A stretch of DNA of 64,000 nucleotides from Allorhizobium ampelinum S4 (GCF_000016285.1 NC_011984.1:62001-126000); one strand, 5' to 3'; numbered from the stretch's first letter, positions 25,835 through 35,850 are shown. Program-made: numbers and translations. Notes: generated from the sequence alone by a model not told the origin.

Positions 25835-26237
25835 ACGGCACTGTGGTTGCCGCACCTAAAGATAATGGCTGCTATATCAAGCTATTACAAGCTACGTCCG
25901 AGAAATACTCTTCAAGCCGCCAATCTCGGCGCTGCTCCGCCCTCGGTTGCCAAATTACACCGTTCAAGATTTTGGCTGTATCGTCGCTGCTGTAGGCCAG
26001 ATATTGGGACCCTAGCCTAGCAGGGAATTTTGTTTGAGCAAACTACCTGACGCCCTACTCGTCAGATCTCGATGCGAATTGTTTGACATTCTAATATTCA
26101 GGATAATATTCCCAGGATTTGAGGCGAGCGATTCTGATTCGGTGATTCACCTCTGGTGACTTTGGCAGCCGTAAAAGAATCCGACATATCGCGCGTTAGA
26201 TAGGCCTCGATTGTTTCAGACTCATCACACTTGGCAA
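25835..26237. other. Gene-free stretch between convergent ttuA and gntK
   Basis: No convincing coding frame. A weak hairpin (CCCT-a-GC and GCAGGG, 26010-26025) followed by AATTTTGTTT could terminate ttuA transcription. Several lines of A/T-rich sequence follow with nothing else recognised. Confidence 0.4.
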
Positions 26238-26804
26238 TCACCTGGCACCGTAGCCAGTTATACGCCCCTTTTTCGTGAATAGCGCCCGCACGCAATCAAG
26301 GATATCCTCGATGCCCAATTCTGCGTTTACTTCATAGGCGTCCGGTTCTCCTGCAGGCGTCTCAAGCGTCGCGAATTGACTGCGAAGCAGTGACGGTGGC
26401 ATGAAATGGTTCGTCCGGCCGCCAAGTCGGATACTAAGTGCCTCATACGAAGCGTTGAGAAATACGAAATTCAGCCTTCGGCCTAAACGGTCGCGTAGCC
26501 GTTCCCGATAAATAAATTTAAGCGCTGAGCAAGAGGCGACAATGCCTTCCCCCTTGTCCGATGCCGACAAAAGTTCGTCGGCAATCCTCTCCAGCCACGG
26601 AAGACGATCGTCATCGGATAATGGAATGCCTCGACGCATTTTCAAAATATTGGCTTCAGGATGAAGCGTATCACCTTCCAAAAAACGCCATCCAACTTCT
26701 TCCGCTAGTCGCTTCGCGACGGTGGATTTGCCGCAACCTGAGACACCTATCACAACGGTTACGCTGCCAAATGATATGCTTGGCGAGGGTTCAAAAGCAG
26801 TCAC
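26238..26804 (-). CDS. gntK: Gluconokinase
   Basis: 188 residues. A P-loop kinase of the GntK family: VVIGVSGCGKSTVAKRLAEE (Walker A), GWRFLEGDTLHPEANILKMR, GIPLSDDDRLPWLERIA, then CSALKFIYRERLR and GGRTNHFMPPSLLRSQFATL. It phosphorylates gluconate to 6-phosphogluconate, which enters the Entner-Doudoroff or pentose phosphate route. It is the last gene of the minus-strand importer operon, about 100 bp after the SDR gene, and gives the clearest clue that the transported substrate is broken down to gluconate. Confidence 0.92.
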   Translation of the reverse strand: MTAFEPSPSISFGSVTVVIGVSGCGKSTVAKRLAEEVGWRFLEGDTLHPEANILKMRRGIPLSDDDRLPWLERIADELLSASDKGEGIVASCSALKFIYRERLRDRLGRRLNFVFLNASYEALSIRLGGRTNHFMPPSLLRSQFATLETPAGEPDAYEVNAELGIEDILDCVRALFTKKGRITGYGAR

Positions 26805-26900
26805 GTCAAGGCTCTCACTGGGATTGCTGGCAATTTGTCAAACGGCCGGAAGGAGGAGCGAGGCATTGGCCATGATTTCCAGCCAAGCCTATGCAAAAAG

Positions 26901-27671
26901 CTAGAGCGATACGGTAATCCCGCCATCGACATAAAGTGTATGCCCATTGATGAATGACGATGCATCACTCGCAAGGAACACTGCAGCGCCGATAAGTTCT
27001 GACACGTTGCCCCAGCGGCCTGCCGGTGTGCGTGTCTCAAGCCACGCGGAAAACGCCGTGTCATCGACAAGAGCCTGATTGAGTGGAGTTTTAAAATAGC
27101 CGGGTGCGATGGCGTTGATCTGTAACCCATGACGGGCCCAGTCAGTGCACATGCCGCGTGTCAGGTTTTTAACTGCGCCCTTGGTTGCCGTATATGGCGC
27201 GATGCCGGGGCGTGCGAGTTCGCTTTGCACCGAGGCAATGTTGATGATCTTGCCGCCGCCCCGTTCGATCATTTGCTGCGCGACGGGCTGCGAAACGTAG
27301 AAGACGCTCGAGACATTTGTCCTCAGCAGCGCGTCCCACTTGTCGTGCGGAAACTTATCAAGTGGCGAGCGAAACTGCATGCCGGCATTGTTGACAAGGA
27401 TGTCGACTGGTCCGAAACGTTCCTCAATAAGGCGGACGCCATTCGTCGCTGCCTTTGCGTCCGTGACATCGAACGCAGCGGCGTTGACCTCGGCTCCTGC
27501 TTTTTTGAGCGTGTTCCGGGCCGCCTCAAGCTTGGCGGGATCGCGGCCGTTCAGGGTTACGCTTGCGCCATAGCTCGCAAGGCCTTCGGCAATCGCCAGG
27601 CCGATGCCCTGGCTTGATCCGGTGACGAGCGCATGCTTGCCGTCCAGATTGAAGAGTGTTCTTTCCAGCAT
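26901..27671 (-). CDS. SDR oxidoreductase, gluconate 5-dehydrogenase-like
   Basis: 256 residues. Classical SDR: cofactor motif ALVTGSSQGIGLAIAEGLAS, NNAGMQFR, catalytic Ser in INIASVQSELARPG, and YTATKGAVKNLTRGM carrying Tyr and Lys. The tail AAVFLASDASSFINGHTLYV is typical. The overall pattern is that of Gno/IdnO enzymes that interconvert 5-ketogluconate and gluconate, and gluconokinase follows. A related sugar-acid substrate is equally possible. ATG 27671 is used. It lies two bases after the ATPase stop, so translation is probably coupled. Confidence 0.85.
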   Translation of the reverse strand: MLERTLFNLDGKHALVTGSSQGIGLAIAEGLASYGASVTLNGRDPAKLEAARNTLKKAGAEVNAAAFDVTDAKAATNGVRLIEERFGPVDILVNNAGMQFRSPLDKFPHDKWDALLRTNVSSVFYVSQPVAQQMIERGGGKIINIASVQSELARPGIAPYTATKGAVKNLTRGMCTDWARHGLQINAIAPGYFKTPLNQALVDDTAFSAWLETRTPAGRWGNVSELIGAAVFLASDASSFINGHTLYVDGGITVSL

Positions 27672-27673
27672 TC

Positions 27674-29161
27674 TCAAGCCCTTTCCGAGATGGTGGAATG
27701 GCCGGATTCCAGTTCGGTGATGCGATGTGTCAACTGGGTCGCCGAGGCATGTTCGTCGATGGCCGCATTGCCCATGATGCGGCCATGCGATACAACGACC
27801 ACCTCGTCGCCAACCTCATACATTTCCGGGACTTCTGTGCAGAAAAGAACAACAGCGTTACCTTTCGCAGCATAGTCACGAAGGATCGCATAGATGTCCC
27901 GTTTACTGCTAAAGTCCACCCCGCGGGTCGGCTCCTCGATGACCAGAAGTTCCGCACCATATTCAACTGCCGCACTGACGACCACCTTCTGCTGGTTTCC
28001 ACCACTGAGCGAGGTGATCGGATGGTCGATGCTCGCGGTCTTTACAAAGTATTTCTTGACCGCAGCGTCAGCCCGGGCAGCAATCTTCGAGCGGGAAAGA
28101 AAGGGTATCGGGCTGCATAGTGACGACCAATTGAGCCGGGCAACGAGATTGTCGCCAACGCTTAAGTTCGGGAAGACGGTCGATCGCCTGCTTGCAGCAA
28201 CATAACTAACGGCGATTTCATTGCCGTCTTTCCGCCTGGCGTTCAGATTTCCGCTGATCGGACTATAGCGGCCCAGAGCGCGAACAAGTTCGCGCGCTCC
28301 GGAGCCCTCAACTCCAGCGACGATGGTAACGGTTCCGGGCACAATATTCAGATCGATCCGGTCAAAACTTCCGGCTGGATCGGAGCAGCTATTGAGCGAG
28401 ACGATGAACGACGGGTCCGGTGGCATTTGACGGCCCGTCGCGCGTGAAGTCGCCTCCGTCAGGCTAAGGCCATGGGTGAGCTCCCTGACGATTGCCATCT
28501 CGGTCATGCGATCGCCCGAGAGGTCGCCTTGAATGGTGCCGTCTCGCAGAACCAGAACCCGGCCGCAGGAATTGACGAAATCCTCGAGCCTATGCGTGAT
28601 CAGGAGGACGATCTTGCCCGCATCGGCCAATCGCCGCATGACCGAGAAGAGCGATTTCGACTCCTCGTCGGTTAGCGCGGAATTCGGCTCGTCGAACAGG
28701 AAGATGTCCGCTTCGTACATGATTGCCCGCGCAATCTCAACGCGTTGCTGAACGGCGAGTGACAGATCGGAGAGCTGGTAGTGCGCGAAACGCTCCAGTT
28801 CCAGCAGTTTCAGCGCCGGCGATGGATCTACCTTGGGTCGCGGCGAACCCACGGCGGAGGCTTCGCGGCCGACCGCAAGGTTTTCAAGCACGGTCAGGTT
28901 TGGCCAGACCTGGGGTTCCTGATGGACGACCGCAACGTGATCCGTTACGCGGTCGACGCCACGACCGTCCCTTTCCAAGATGATCGAGCCGGAGTCCGGG
29001 AGTTCTTCGCCCGCGAGCATGCGGGTGAGGGTGCTCTTTCCAGCCCCATTTGGACCAGCCAGCCCGACGATGTCGCCCGAGGACAGTTCCATGGACAAGC
29101 CGGCAAGCGCTCTTGTCGGACCATAATTCTTGCGCAGATTCGTCGCCGAAAGCCTGATCAT
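27674..29161 (-). CDS. Sugar ABC transporter ATPase (two ABC domains, RbsA type)
   Basis: 495 residues with two nucleotide-binding domains. The first has Walker A GLAGPNGAGKSTLTRML, Walker B DIFLFDEPNSALTDEE and His VLLITHRLED. The second has a degenerate Walker A (VAGVEGSGARELVRAL, where the usual GKST is replaced by GARE), as is common for RbsA-like proteins, and signature TSLSGGNQQKVVVSAAVEYG. The stop overlaps no gene but is 2 bp from the SDR start. Its ATG overlaps the permease stop. It energises the importer. Confidence 0.92.
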   Translation of the reverse strand: MIRLSATNLRKNYGPTRALAGLSMELSSGDIVGLAGPNGAGKSTLTRMLAGEELPDSGSIILERDGRGVDRVTDHVAVVHQEPQVWPNLTVLENLAVGREASAVGSPRPKVDPSPALKLLELERFAHYQLSDLSLAVQQRVEIARAIMYEADIFLFDEPNSALTDEESKSLFSVMRRLADAGKIVLLITHRLEDFVNSCGRVLVLRDGTIQGDLSGDRMTEMAIVRELTHGLSLTEATSRATGRQMPPDPSFIVSLNSCSDPAGSFDRIDLNIVPGTVTIVAGVEGSGARELVRALGRYSPISGNLNARRKDGNEIAVSYVAASRRSTVFPNLSVGDNLVARLNWSSLCSPIPFLSRSKIAARADAAVKKYFVKTASIDHPITSLSGGNQQKVVVSAAVEYGAELLVIEEPTRGVDFSSKRDIYAILRDYAAKGNAVVLFCTEVPEMYEVGDEVVVVSHGRIMGNAAIDEHASATQLTHRITELESGHSTISERA

Positions 29162-30234
29162 TCGCTTTTCGCCTCACGCTTGGCGGCAGAGCGCTGGGCC
29201 GCGCGCCGGATAAGGATCTGGGAACCCTGATCGAGCCAGACGGCACCGATCGTGACGATACCGATGAAGAGAAGCTGCGCGAAGGAACCGACACCCATCA
29301 GCGCAAGCCCGTTCGTCAGAAGCGACAGGAGGATCGCGCCGAGCAGGGTACCGACGATCGTTCCGCGACCGCCCGCCAGGCTTGCACCGCCGATGACCAC
29401 AGCTGCCACGACTGAGAATTGCAGAGACCCAGCCTGTCTCGGGCCGACCGAGCCGACATAGGAGAAGTCGACGATGCCGGCCAGACCGGCCATCAATCCA
29501 CTGATGAGGAAGACCAGCAACTTGTACTTGACGATCGGCAGACGGGCGATGCGAGCAGCTTCGGCATTGCCGCCGATTGCGGCGAGGCGAAAGCCGAACA
29601 CGGTGCGATGCCTTATAAACCAAAAAAGCAGGAAGGAGGCCACGAGCCAGAGCGTCGCGCTCGGGATGTTCCAAAGAAGCGGCGCCTGGCCGATGGCCTT
29701 GAAGATGGAGAGCTCCCACTCCGGCGGTGCCGGGTCGGAATAGGCGGGCGTGAATGTCTGCGCGTTGCTGATCAGAAGCTGCAAACCTTCCGCGACATTG
29801 AGCATCCCAAGCGTTACGATGAATGAAGGAAGCCTCGCCTTGACGACAAACCACCCGTTCAAAAGGCCTACGAAAGCGGCGATGGCCAGAGAAACGAGGA
29901 GGGCGGGAATCAGTGGCAGAGTGAAGGGAAGGGCTCCGCCGCCAAGCCAAAGGGTCGCCATGGTAATCGAGGTCAGGCCGTAGACAGAGCCGACCGAAAG
30001 GTCGATCTCGCCAAGCAGAATGATCAACTTCTGCGCGAAGGCGATCATAGCGAGAGCAACCATCGAACGCAGCAGCGTCGTCAGGTTGTTAATGCCGAGA
30101 AACGAGTCATGCTGGCTCTGCACAAAGGCCGCAATGACGACGATTGCGAGCACCAGGCCTGCCGTTCGCAGCCCGTTGATCATGTTTCCCGGTTTGAGTA
30201 TGGCGAGCATGCTGTGGCCCTTTACGATAGTCAT
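29158..30234 (-). CDS. Sugar ABC transporter permease (RbsC type)
   Basis: 358 residues. About nine hydrophobic segments and the family motifs NLTTLLRSMVALAMIAFAQK, LLGEIDLSVGSVYGL and VAAVVIGGASLAGGRGT. The first 8-10 residues are optional (ATGs at 30234 and 30210). It overlaps the ATPase start by 4 bp and pairs with the binding protein encoded about 100 bp upstream. Confidence 0.92.
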   Translation of the reverse strand: MTIVKGHSMLAILKPGNMINGLRTAGLVLAIVVIAAFVQSQHDSFLGINNLTTLLRSMVALAMIAFAQKLIILLGEIDLSVGSVYGLTSITMATLWLGGGALPFTLPLIPALLVSLAIAAFVGLLNGWFVVKARLPSFIVTLGMLNVAEGLQLLISNAQTFTPAYSDPAPPEWELSIFKAIGQAPLLWNIPSATLWLVASFLLFWFIRHRTVFGFRLAAIGGNAEAARIARLPIVKYKLLVFLISGLMAGLAGIVDFSYVGSVGPRQAGSLQFSVVAAVVIGGASLAGGRGTIVGTLLGAILLSLLTNGLALMGVGSFAQLLFIGIVTIGAVWLDQGSQILIRRAAQRSAAKREAKSE

Positions 30235-30338
30235 GGCGGTATAGGCGCTTGTTCCGGGGTTTCGGCCCGAGACTTCGCGTTCATCACCTGGATTCTATTA
30301 AAGTGGGCGGCTCGCCGAAGCCAGCCGCCAGCGCTGGA

Positions 30339-31454
30339 TTACTTTCCGAGCGCAGCCTTCAGGCGGGCCTTGGCGGCCTCGACCGTGATCATCCCATCTC
30401 CGCCAGCCTTCGTGATGACGATCGGGTTCAGGTATTGAAGGGGATCAGCGTGAACGTCGCCCTTGGTCAGGTAGGCCACGCATTGCTTTACTGCAGCTTC
30501 GGACTGATTGTCGAAGCCCTGATCGATGGTGACGAGCGTCCGGCCCGCTTCGATATCGTCCAGAATTGCGCCGCTGACGTTGAAGCCCGAAGTAAAGGAT
30601 TTGCCGGTCAGGCCCAGATTGTTGATGACGCGCGCAACGCCCTCGACACCCTGGTCGGTATGGAAAAACAGATTGACCTTCGGGTTGCCCGTCAGGAACG
30701 GCGTCACGCTGTCGATGACTTCCGCCGTGGTGTAGTTCCGGCTCGTCGGCAGGCCGGTCTTGTAGTCGTTGAAGAACTTCACATCTGGATAGGAGGCCTT
30801 GAAGCCTTCCTGAAAGCCCTGCATGCGGCCCTGGGCCCAGGGCTCATCCGGGCCGCCGCTACCGAGGGCCACCTCGGTTATGGTTAGCCGCATTTCCCTG
30901 ACCAGCTTTGCCGTCGCTTCGCCGTTGAAACGTCCGGCAGCAACTTCGTTCAGCGCCGAGAATGAGAAGCGCTTGGACTTGGCAGCATCGTTGTTCAGCG
31001 TCATCGCCGGAACGCCGGCGTCGACGTAACGGTTGATGATGGCGTTGAACTGATTGGGTAGCGGTGCCTGGACGCCAAGGCAATCGACCTGATCAGAGTT
31101 GAGTAGCGTCTCAAGTTCGTTGATCTGCTGTGCCGGATCCGGGTTGACCGGGCCGACCAGGCGGCAGTTTGCGTTGAGGCCGGCCGCCTTGGCATCTTCG
31201 CAACCCTTGACGGTACCAAACTTGAACTGGGCGCCGGAAATCGGCACGCCTGTTCCGGCAACTTGAATGACGATGTTGACCGGCTTTCCGGTCTTCAGCT
31301 TGTCGGCGATGCGGGGTGCGAGCTTAAAGTCGCCCCAAGCGAACTTGTGCGACATGACGCCATCGGGAACAGCTTTGTCCTGCGCTGCGACCGGTGTGAT
31401 CGCGCTTGCACAGAGAAGAGCAGCAAGAACGCCAATGCGTGACTTGGTTTCCAT
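30339..31454 (-). CDS. Sugar ABC transporter substrate-binding protein
   Basis: 371 residues from ATG 31454, with a signal peptide (METKSRIGVLAALLCASAIT, cleaved after VAAQ). Type I periplasmic binding fold: NIVIQVAGTGVPISGAQFKF, INRYVDAGVPAMTLNND, HTDQGVEGVARVINN. The longer upstream frame runs into the regulatory region and has no ribosome site. First gene of the minus operon. Two internal Cys (GCEDAKAAGLNANCR) could form a disulfide. The ligand cannot be predicted beyond a sugar or sugar acid. Confidence 0.9.
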   Translation of the reverse strand: METKSRIGVLAALLCASAITPVAAQDKAVPDGVMSHKFAWGDFKLAPRIADKLKTGKPVNIVIQVAGTGVPISGAQFKFGTVKGCEDAKAAGLNANCRLVGPVNPDPAQQINELETLLNSDQVDCLGVQAPLPNQFNAIINRYVDAGVPAMTLNNDAAKSKRFSFSALNEVAAGRFNGEATAKLVREMRLTITEVALGSGGPDEPWAQGRMQGFQEGFKASYPDVKFFNDYKTGLPTSRNYTTAEVIDSVTPFLTGNPKVNLFFHTDQGVEGVARVINNLGLTGKSFTSGFNVSGAILDDIEAGRTLVTIDQGFDNQSEAAVKQCVAYLTKGDVHADPLQYLNPIVITKAGGDGMITVEAAKARLKAALGK

Positions 31455-31511
31455 GGAAAAGACCTTTCTACCTCTGAAGGAATAGCCGATTATTTTATGA
31501 TTGTGCGGCAG

Positions 31512-31525
31512 GTGTATCGGTACAC
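31512..31525. promoter_or_regulatory. LacI-type operator 1 (importer side)
   Basis: GTGTATCGGTACAC is an almost perfect 14-bp palindrome 58 bp before the binding-protein ATG. It matches the second site at 31729-31742 in 12 of 14 positions when that site is read on the minus strand. LacI-family regulators bind such CG-centred palindromes, and a LacI gene ends the divergent operon. Confidence 0.7.
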
Positions 31526-31728
31526 AAATAATTGCCGTCGTCAATCGCATTTTGGCACCCCGCTGAGGAAAATTTCGAATTTTGTCTCGGGCAGTAGAAT
31601 ATCCATACGTGTCAGAACAGCGATAATTACCTAATGAAATCATCCATATGATGGCGGCGCATCTTAATTCTCTTGATGCTGACGTCTCGCCTCATTAAAA
31701 AATTGAGGTTGACAGTAGTTGGTATTTT

Positions 31729-31742
31729 GTGGATCGATACAC
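31729..31742. promoter_or_regulatory. LacI-type operator 2 (hydantoinase side)
   Basis: GTGGATCGATACAC (minus strand GTGTATCGATCCAC) lies about 15 bp after a TTGACA -35-like hexamer (31709-31714) and 63 bp before the hyuA-type ATG, where it would cover the -10 region. Together with operator 1 it places both divergent operons under one regulator. Confidence 0.7.
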
Positions 31743-31804
31743 TAAAACGCAACACAATCCACGCAAATAAGGGGAACGTACGAGAGTACGTCAAAGAAGG
31801 CTTC

Positions 31805-33847
31805 ATGGATAATCAGTCTCGTTTCATGCTTGGTATTGATGTCGGCGGCACGTTCACCGACTTCGTCGCCTATGATCGCGAAAAGCGCACCATCAATGTG
31901 TGGAAGGTCAGATCCGTACCGACGGATCCTGTCGTCGGCATCCTGAATGGCCTCTCCGAGTTCGCGCACAGGGACGAGATCGATTATGTTCGCCTCGGCA
32001 CGACGGTTGGCACGAACGCAGTGCTCGAGCGCAAAGGCGCAACAGTTGCCTATGTCACGACAAGGGGCTTCCGCGATATTCCCTTCATTCAGCGCGGAAA
32101 TCGCCGCTATCACTATGATATGAGCTGGGTGAAGCCGACGCCTCTGGTCAAGCGAAGCCATTCCTTCGAGCTGACCGAGCGTCTTGATGCCAAGGGCAAC
32201 GTGCTCATGGCGCTAGACGAAGCAGAGGTCCGGACCCTGGCGGCGACCATCCGTGCCATGCCGGATATTCAAGCGGTTGCCGTTTGCACCCTGTTTTCCT
32301 ACGTGAACCCCGTGCACGAGCTGCGCATCAAGGCAATCCTCGCCGAAGAGCTGCCAGGTCTACCGATCACGGCGTCCTATGAAATTCTTCCGAAATGGAA
32401 GGAATATGAACGTGCATCGACCGCCATCGCCGATGCCTATTTGAAGCCTGTCGTCACCCGCCAGCTTGCCAGCATGCGCAAGCGTCTGGACGAGGCAAAG
32501 ATGGATGCCAATGTCGTCGTTATCAAATCGAACGGCGGTGAGATGACGCTGGACGCGGCCGCGAACGCGCCGGTCAATCTCGTTCTCTCCGGTCCGACCG
32601 GCGGCGTCATCGCCAGCCGTGCCGTTGCCAAGCTCACCGGCATCGAAAACCTCGTCACCATCGACATCGGCGGAACGTCAAGCGACGTCGCCACTGTTTT
32701 GGACGGTCGCGAGCGTTTCACCACCGCATTCGAAATCGAATGGGGCATGCCGATCCAGATCCCAATGATCGACATCCGCACGATCGGCGCCGGTGGCGGC
32801 TCTATTGCCTGGATCGACAATGGCGGCATGCTGCGCGTCGGCCCGCAGAGCGCCGGAGCAAATCCTGGGCCTGCCTGCTACAGCGGGGGCGGAACACTTC
32901 CAACGGTCACGGACGCCAATGTCGTGCTCGGCCGCATCGATCCCAACAACTTCCTCGGCGGCCGCATGAAGCTCGACGCTGAAGCGGCGCGAGTTGCCGT
33001 ATCGAGTGTTGCCGAGAAACTGGGTCGCAGCATTGAGGACACAGCATTGGCAATCCTCAAAATCGCCAACAACAACATGGTCGGCGCGCTTCGTACTGTT
33101 CTCATCGAACAGGGTCTTGATCCCCGGGACTTTACACTGGCCGGCTTTGGCGGTGCAGGTCCCCTGCATACCAATGACCTTGCCGCTGATATGGGAATTC
33201 CGAGAGCTTTGGTTCCCAACCATCCGGGCCAGTTCTCGGCTTCCGGCTTCATACTGACCGACGCCCGCGTCGATCGGCAGCGCACGACGCATATTACCAG
33301 CAGGCACTACGACCCGGTGCTCGGCCAGTCCATCCTTTCCCAGCTGATCGCCGAGGCGACGGCGGAGCTGCATGAACAGGGCTACACCACTGACATCGAG
33401 GGGCACTACCTGCTCGAGATGCGCTATCTCGGCCAGAACTATGAACTTGAAATGCGGATCGACGAGACGGCCTTCGAGGCTGCCGATGGCAGCGCGCTCT
33501 GGGAGGCATTCCATCGCGCACACAAGGCCCGTTTCGGTTTCTCCTCGCCGGGCGACATCATGGAAATCGTAAGCTGCGCCGTCACCCTTGTGGCAACGAC
33601 GCCCAAGCCGGATATCCTTCGGCTGGAGCGCACCGCGGGAACCGCGAAGCCGAAATCGGCGCGGTCGGTCTATTTTGCCGACGGTTCGCATCAGGCGCCG
33701 GTCTACGATCGCGGCGACCTGCTGTTCGGAGACGTCATTCCCGGTCCAGCCGTTGTCGAGGAGCCTGCATCCGTCACGGTGCTCAATCCCGGCAGCACGC
33801 TGTCCGTTGACGAGTTCGGAAATCTGATCATCGACATCCTCGCCTGA
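31805..33847 (+). CDS. Hydantoinase/oxoprolinase subunit A (HyuA), first copy
   Basis: 680 residues. ASKHA-type ATP-binding motifs: FMLGIDVGGTFTDFVAYD, LGTTVGTNAVLERKGA, NLVLSGPTGGVIASRAVAK, VTIDIGGTSSDVATVL, and GAGGGSIAWIDNGGMLRVGP. The family uses ATP to open cyclic amides (5-oxoproline, N-methylhydantoin) or, in relatives, to activate ketones for carboxylation. ATG 31805 is chosen because the sequence upstream is promoter. It is followed 65 bp later by the B subunit. The substrate is not predictable from sequence alone. Confidence 0.9.
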   Translation: MDNQSRFMLGIDVGGTFTDFVAYDREKRTINVWKVRSVPTDPVVGILNGLSEFAHRDEIDYVRLGTTVGTNAVLERKGATVAYVTTRGFRDIPFIQRGNRRYHYDMSWVKPTPLVKRSHSFELTERLDAKGNVLMALDEAEVRTLAATIRAMPDIQAVAVCTLFSYVNPVHELRIKAILAEELPGLPITASYEILPKWKEYERASTAIADAYLKPVVTRQLASMRKRLDEAKMDANVVVIKSNGGEMTLDAAANAPVNLVLSGPTGGVIASRAVAKLTGIENLVTIDIGGTSSDVATVLDGRERFTTAFEIEWGMPIQIPMIDIRTIGAGGGSIAWIDNGGMLRVGPQSAGANPGPACYSGGGTLPTVTDANVVLGRIDPNNFLGGRMKLDAEAARVAVSSVAEKLGRSIEDTALAILKIANNNMVGALRTVLIEQGLDPRDFTLAGFGGAGPLHTNDLAADMGIPRALVPNHPGQFSASGFILTDARVDRQRTTHITSRHYDPVLGQSILSQLIAEATAELHEQGYTTDIEGHYLLEMRYLGQNYELEMRIDETAFEAADGSALWEAFHRAHKARFGFSSPGDIMEIVSCAVTLVATTPKPDILRLERTAGTAKPKSARSVYFADGSHQAPVYDRGDLLFGDVIPGPAVVEEPASVTVLNPGSTLSVDEFGNLIIDILA

Positions 33848-33912
33848 GCCCAGTCATTCCCGGCGCCTTGCGTGGATGAGCTATCCGCAGGCCCGATACC
33901 CGGAGAAATCAA

Positions 33913-35835
33913 ATGCGTTTTTCTGAAAACGGCTACTACATCGAAAAATATCTGAAGTGCGCCAATTGCGGTCAGCTGCTCTACGGCGTGTCCGACGAAC
34001 GCTTGCACGGCGGGCACACGCTTTACTGCAGCGAGTGGTGCGAAAGCTGGGATGGCATGCGCGCGGACCGTTCGGCTCGTGCATTGCTGCCCTTCGAGCC
34101 ATCGGCGCCAGTGGCATCTACGAGCACGCGGCTTGCACCGCTCGATCCCGTCACCATGAACATCCTTGAATCGACCATGGTTTCGGTCTGCCGCGAGATG
34201 GGCATATTGCTCATGAAGACGTCCTATTCGACGATCTTCAATGAAGGTCTCGATTTCACCTGCGCTTTCGCCGACAAGGACGGCGAGATGATTGCGGTGG
34301 CCGAATTCAACCCGGCCATGATCGGTGGCATGCCCATCCTGATGAAGAGCTGCGCGCAGGAGATCGATTTCGATACTCTGGAAGAAGGCGACGTCATCCT
34401 GCATAACGACCCCTATCGGGGCGGCCTCCATCTTCCCGAACATACCTTCTTCAAACCCGTCTTCATCGACGGCGAACTCGTGGGTTTTGCCGTCTGCATA
34501 GGCCACGTCGCCGAGATCGGCGGCATGGTGCCGGGCGCATTCGCGGGCGAGGCGACGGAAGTCTTCCAGGAAGGCCTTCGCGTGCCGCCGATCAAGATCA
34601 AGAAGGCCGGCAAAGATGTCGACGAGGTCTGGAAATTGCTTCTCGCCAACGTTCGCACGCCGCGCCAGAACTATGGTGACCTTCGGGCGATGATCGCCAG
34701 CGTCGATTTGGGTGTCGACCGTCTGACGGCCGTTATCCGCAAGTATGGCAAGGACGTGTTCAAGCAGACATGCTTGGATCTAATGGATTACTCAGAACGC
34801 CGTATGCGCGCCGAAATCGCGTCCTTCGATGACGGCATGTACAGCTTCGAGGACACCGTCGAGGACGACGGCATAACGGCGCAGTCTTATAAGGTCGCCG
34901 TCGACGTCTTTGTGCAGGGCGACGAGTTCATCGCCGATTTCCGCCGCACGGCAAAGCAGGCACGTGGTCCGATCAACGCCACTTATGGCGTGACGACAAG
35001 TGCTACCTACAATGCCGTCCTGCACATGACGGATCCCAGCATTCCGAAGAACTCCGGCTGCTTCCGCCCCATCAAGGTCGTCTCGCCGCCCGGAACTGTC
35101 GCCAACGTCGATTTCCCGGCGCCGGAAGTTGCCGGCAACACCGAAACCCATCCACGTCTGGCCGGGATCGTCATCGGCGCAATGGCGACCTGCGCGCCCG
35201 AGCGTGTCATGGCTGCTGAAGCCGCCACCGGCACCAACTTCGTCTTCGGCGGCCATCATCCTGATTATGACGAATACTTCGCCTGCTATGACATCATGGC
35301 CGGTGGCTGGGGCGGTCGTAGCGGCTTCGACGGCAACAATTGCAACATCGCCATCAACGGCAATTGCCGCTTCAATCCAACGGAAGTCTTCGAAACCCGC
35401 TTCCCCATCCGCGTCGAGAATTGCGAGCTGATCACGGATTCGGCTGGCGCTGGCGAATATCGCGGCGGTCTCGGCTATGAGCGGACTCTGCTGATGACCG
35501 ATGTGGCCATTACCGGCAGCCAGTGCACGGATCGCCATACGATCAGGCCCTGGGCATTGTTCGACGGCAAGGAAGGCGACAATGGCGCGACCCACGTGCT
35601 GAAGGCAAGCTCGACCGAGTGGCAGAACGTGAAGGAAGCCTACGGCAAGCGTTCGACCAGCAAGTACGCCAATATCCGCTTCGAGCCAGGCGATCGCATT
35701 CGGTTGCGCACGCCGGGAGGCGGTGGCTTCGGCGCGCCGACTGCGCGTGCGAAGGATGCTATCGAACGCGATGTCGCCGAAGGCTTCGTTTCCATCGAAG
35801 CGGCAGAGCAAATCTACGGCTGGACCAAGGCCTGA
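33913..35835 (+). CDS. Hydantoinase subunit B (HyuB), first copy, with an N-terminal four-Cys domain
   Basis: 640 residues, longer than the usual 520-590. The HyuB domain starts near residue 77 (LDPVTMNILESTMVSVCREM) and includes LHNDPYRGGLHLPEHTFFKP, GHVAEIGGMVPGAF, EVFQEGLRVPP and the C-terminal LRTPGGGGFGAP. The extra N terminus has a C-x2-C and C-x3-C pair (KCANCGQLLYG at 15-25 and LYCSEWCESW at 37-46), a likely zinc knuckle not seen in the second copy in this window. RBS GGAGAA precedes ATG 33913. Confidence 0.9.
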   Translation: MRFSENGYYIEKYLKCANCGQLLYGVSDERLHGGHTLYCSEWCESWDGMRADRSARALLPFEPSAPVASTSTRLAPLDPVTMNILESTMVSVCREMGILLMKTSYSTIFNEGLDFTCAFADKDGEMIAVAEFNPAMIGGMPILMKSCAQEIDFDTLEEGDVILHNDPYRGGLHLPEHTFFKPVFIDGELVGFAVCIGHVAEIGGMVPGAFAGEATEVFQEGLRVPPIKIKKAGKDVDEVWKLLLANVRTPRQNYGDLRAMIASVDLGVDRLTAVIRKYGKDVFKQTCLDLMDYSERRMRAEIASFDDGMYSFEDTVEDDGITAQSYKVAVDVFVQGDEFIADFRRTAKQARGPINATYGVTTSATYNAVLHMTDPSIPKNSGCFRPIKVVSPPGTVANVDFPAPEVAGNTETHPRLAGIVIGAMATCAPERVMAAEAATGTNFVFGGHHPDYDEYFACYDIMAGGWGGRSGFDGNNCNIAINGNCRFNPTEVFETRFPIRVENCELITDSAGAGEYRGGLGYERTLLMTDVAITGSQCTDRHTIRPWALFDGKEGDNGATHVLKASSTEWQNVKEAYGKRSTSKYANIRFEPGDRIRLRTPGGGGFGAPTARAKDAIERDVAEGFVSIEAAEQIYGWTKA

Positions 35836-35850
35836 CAGGAGAAACGTCCC

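Noticed and set aside
32678..33691. Long minus-strand frame opposite the first hyuA (and a similar one opposite hyuB at 34792-35928)
   Set aside because: Typical GC-rich antisense open frames. No domain signal.
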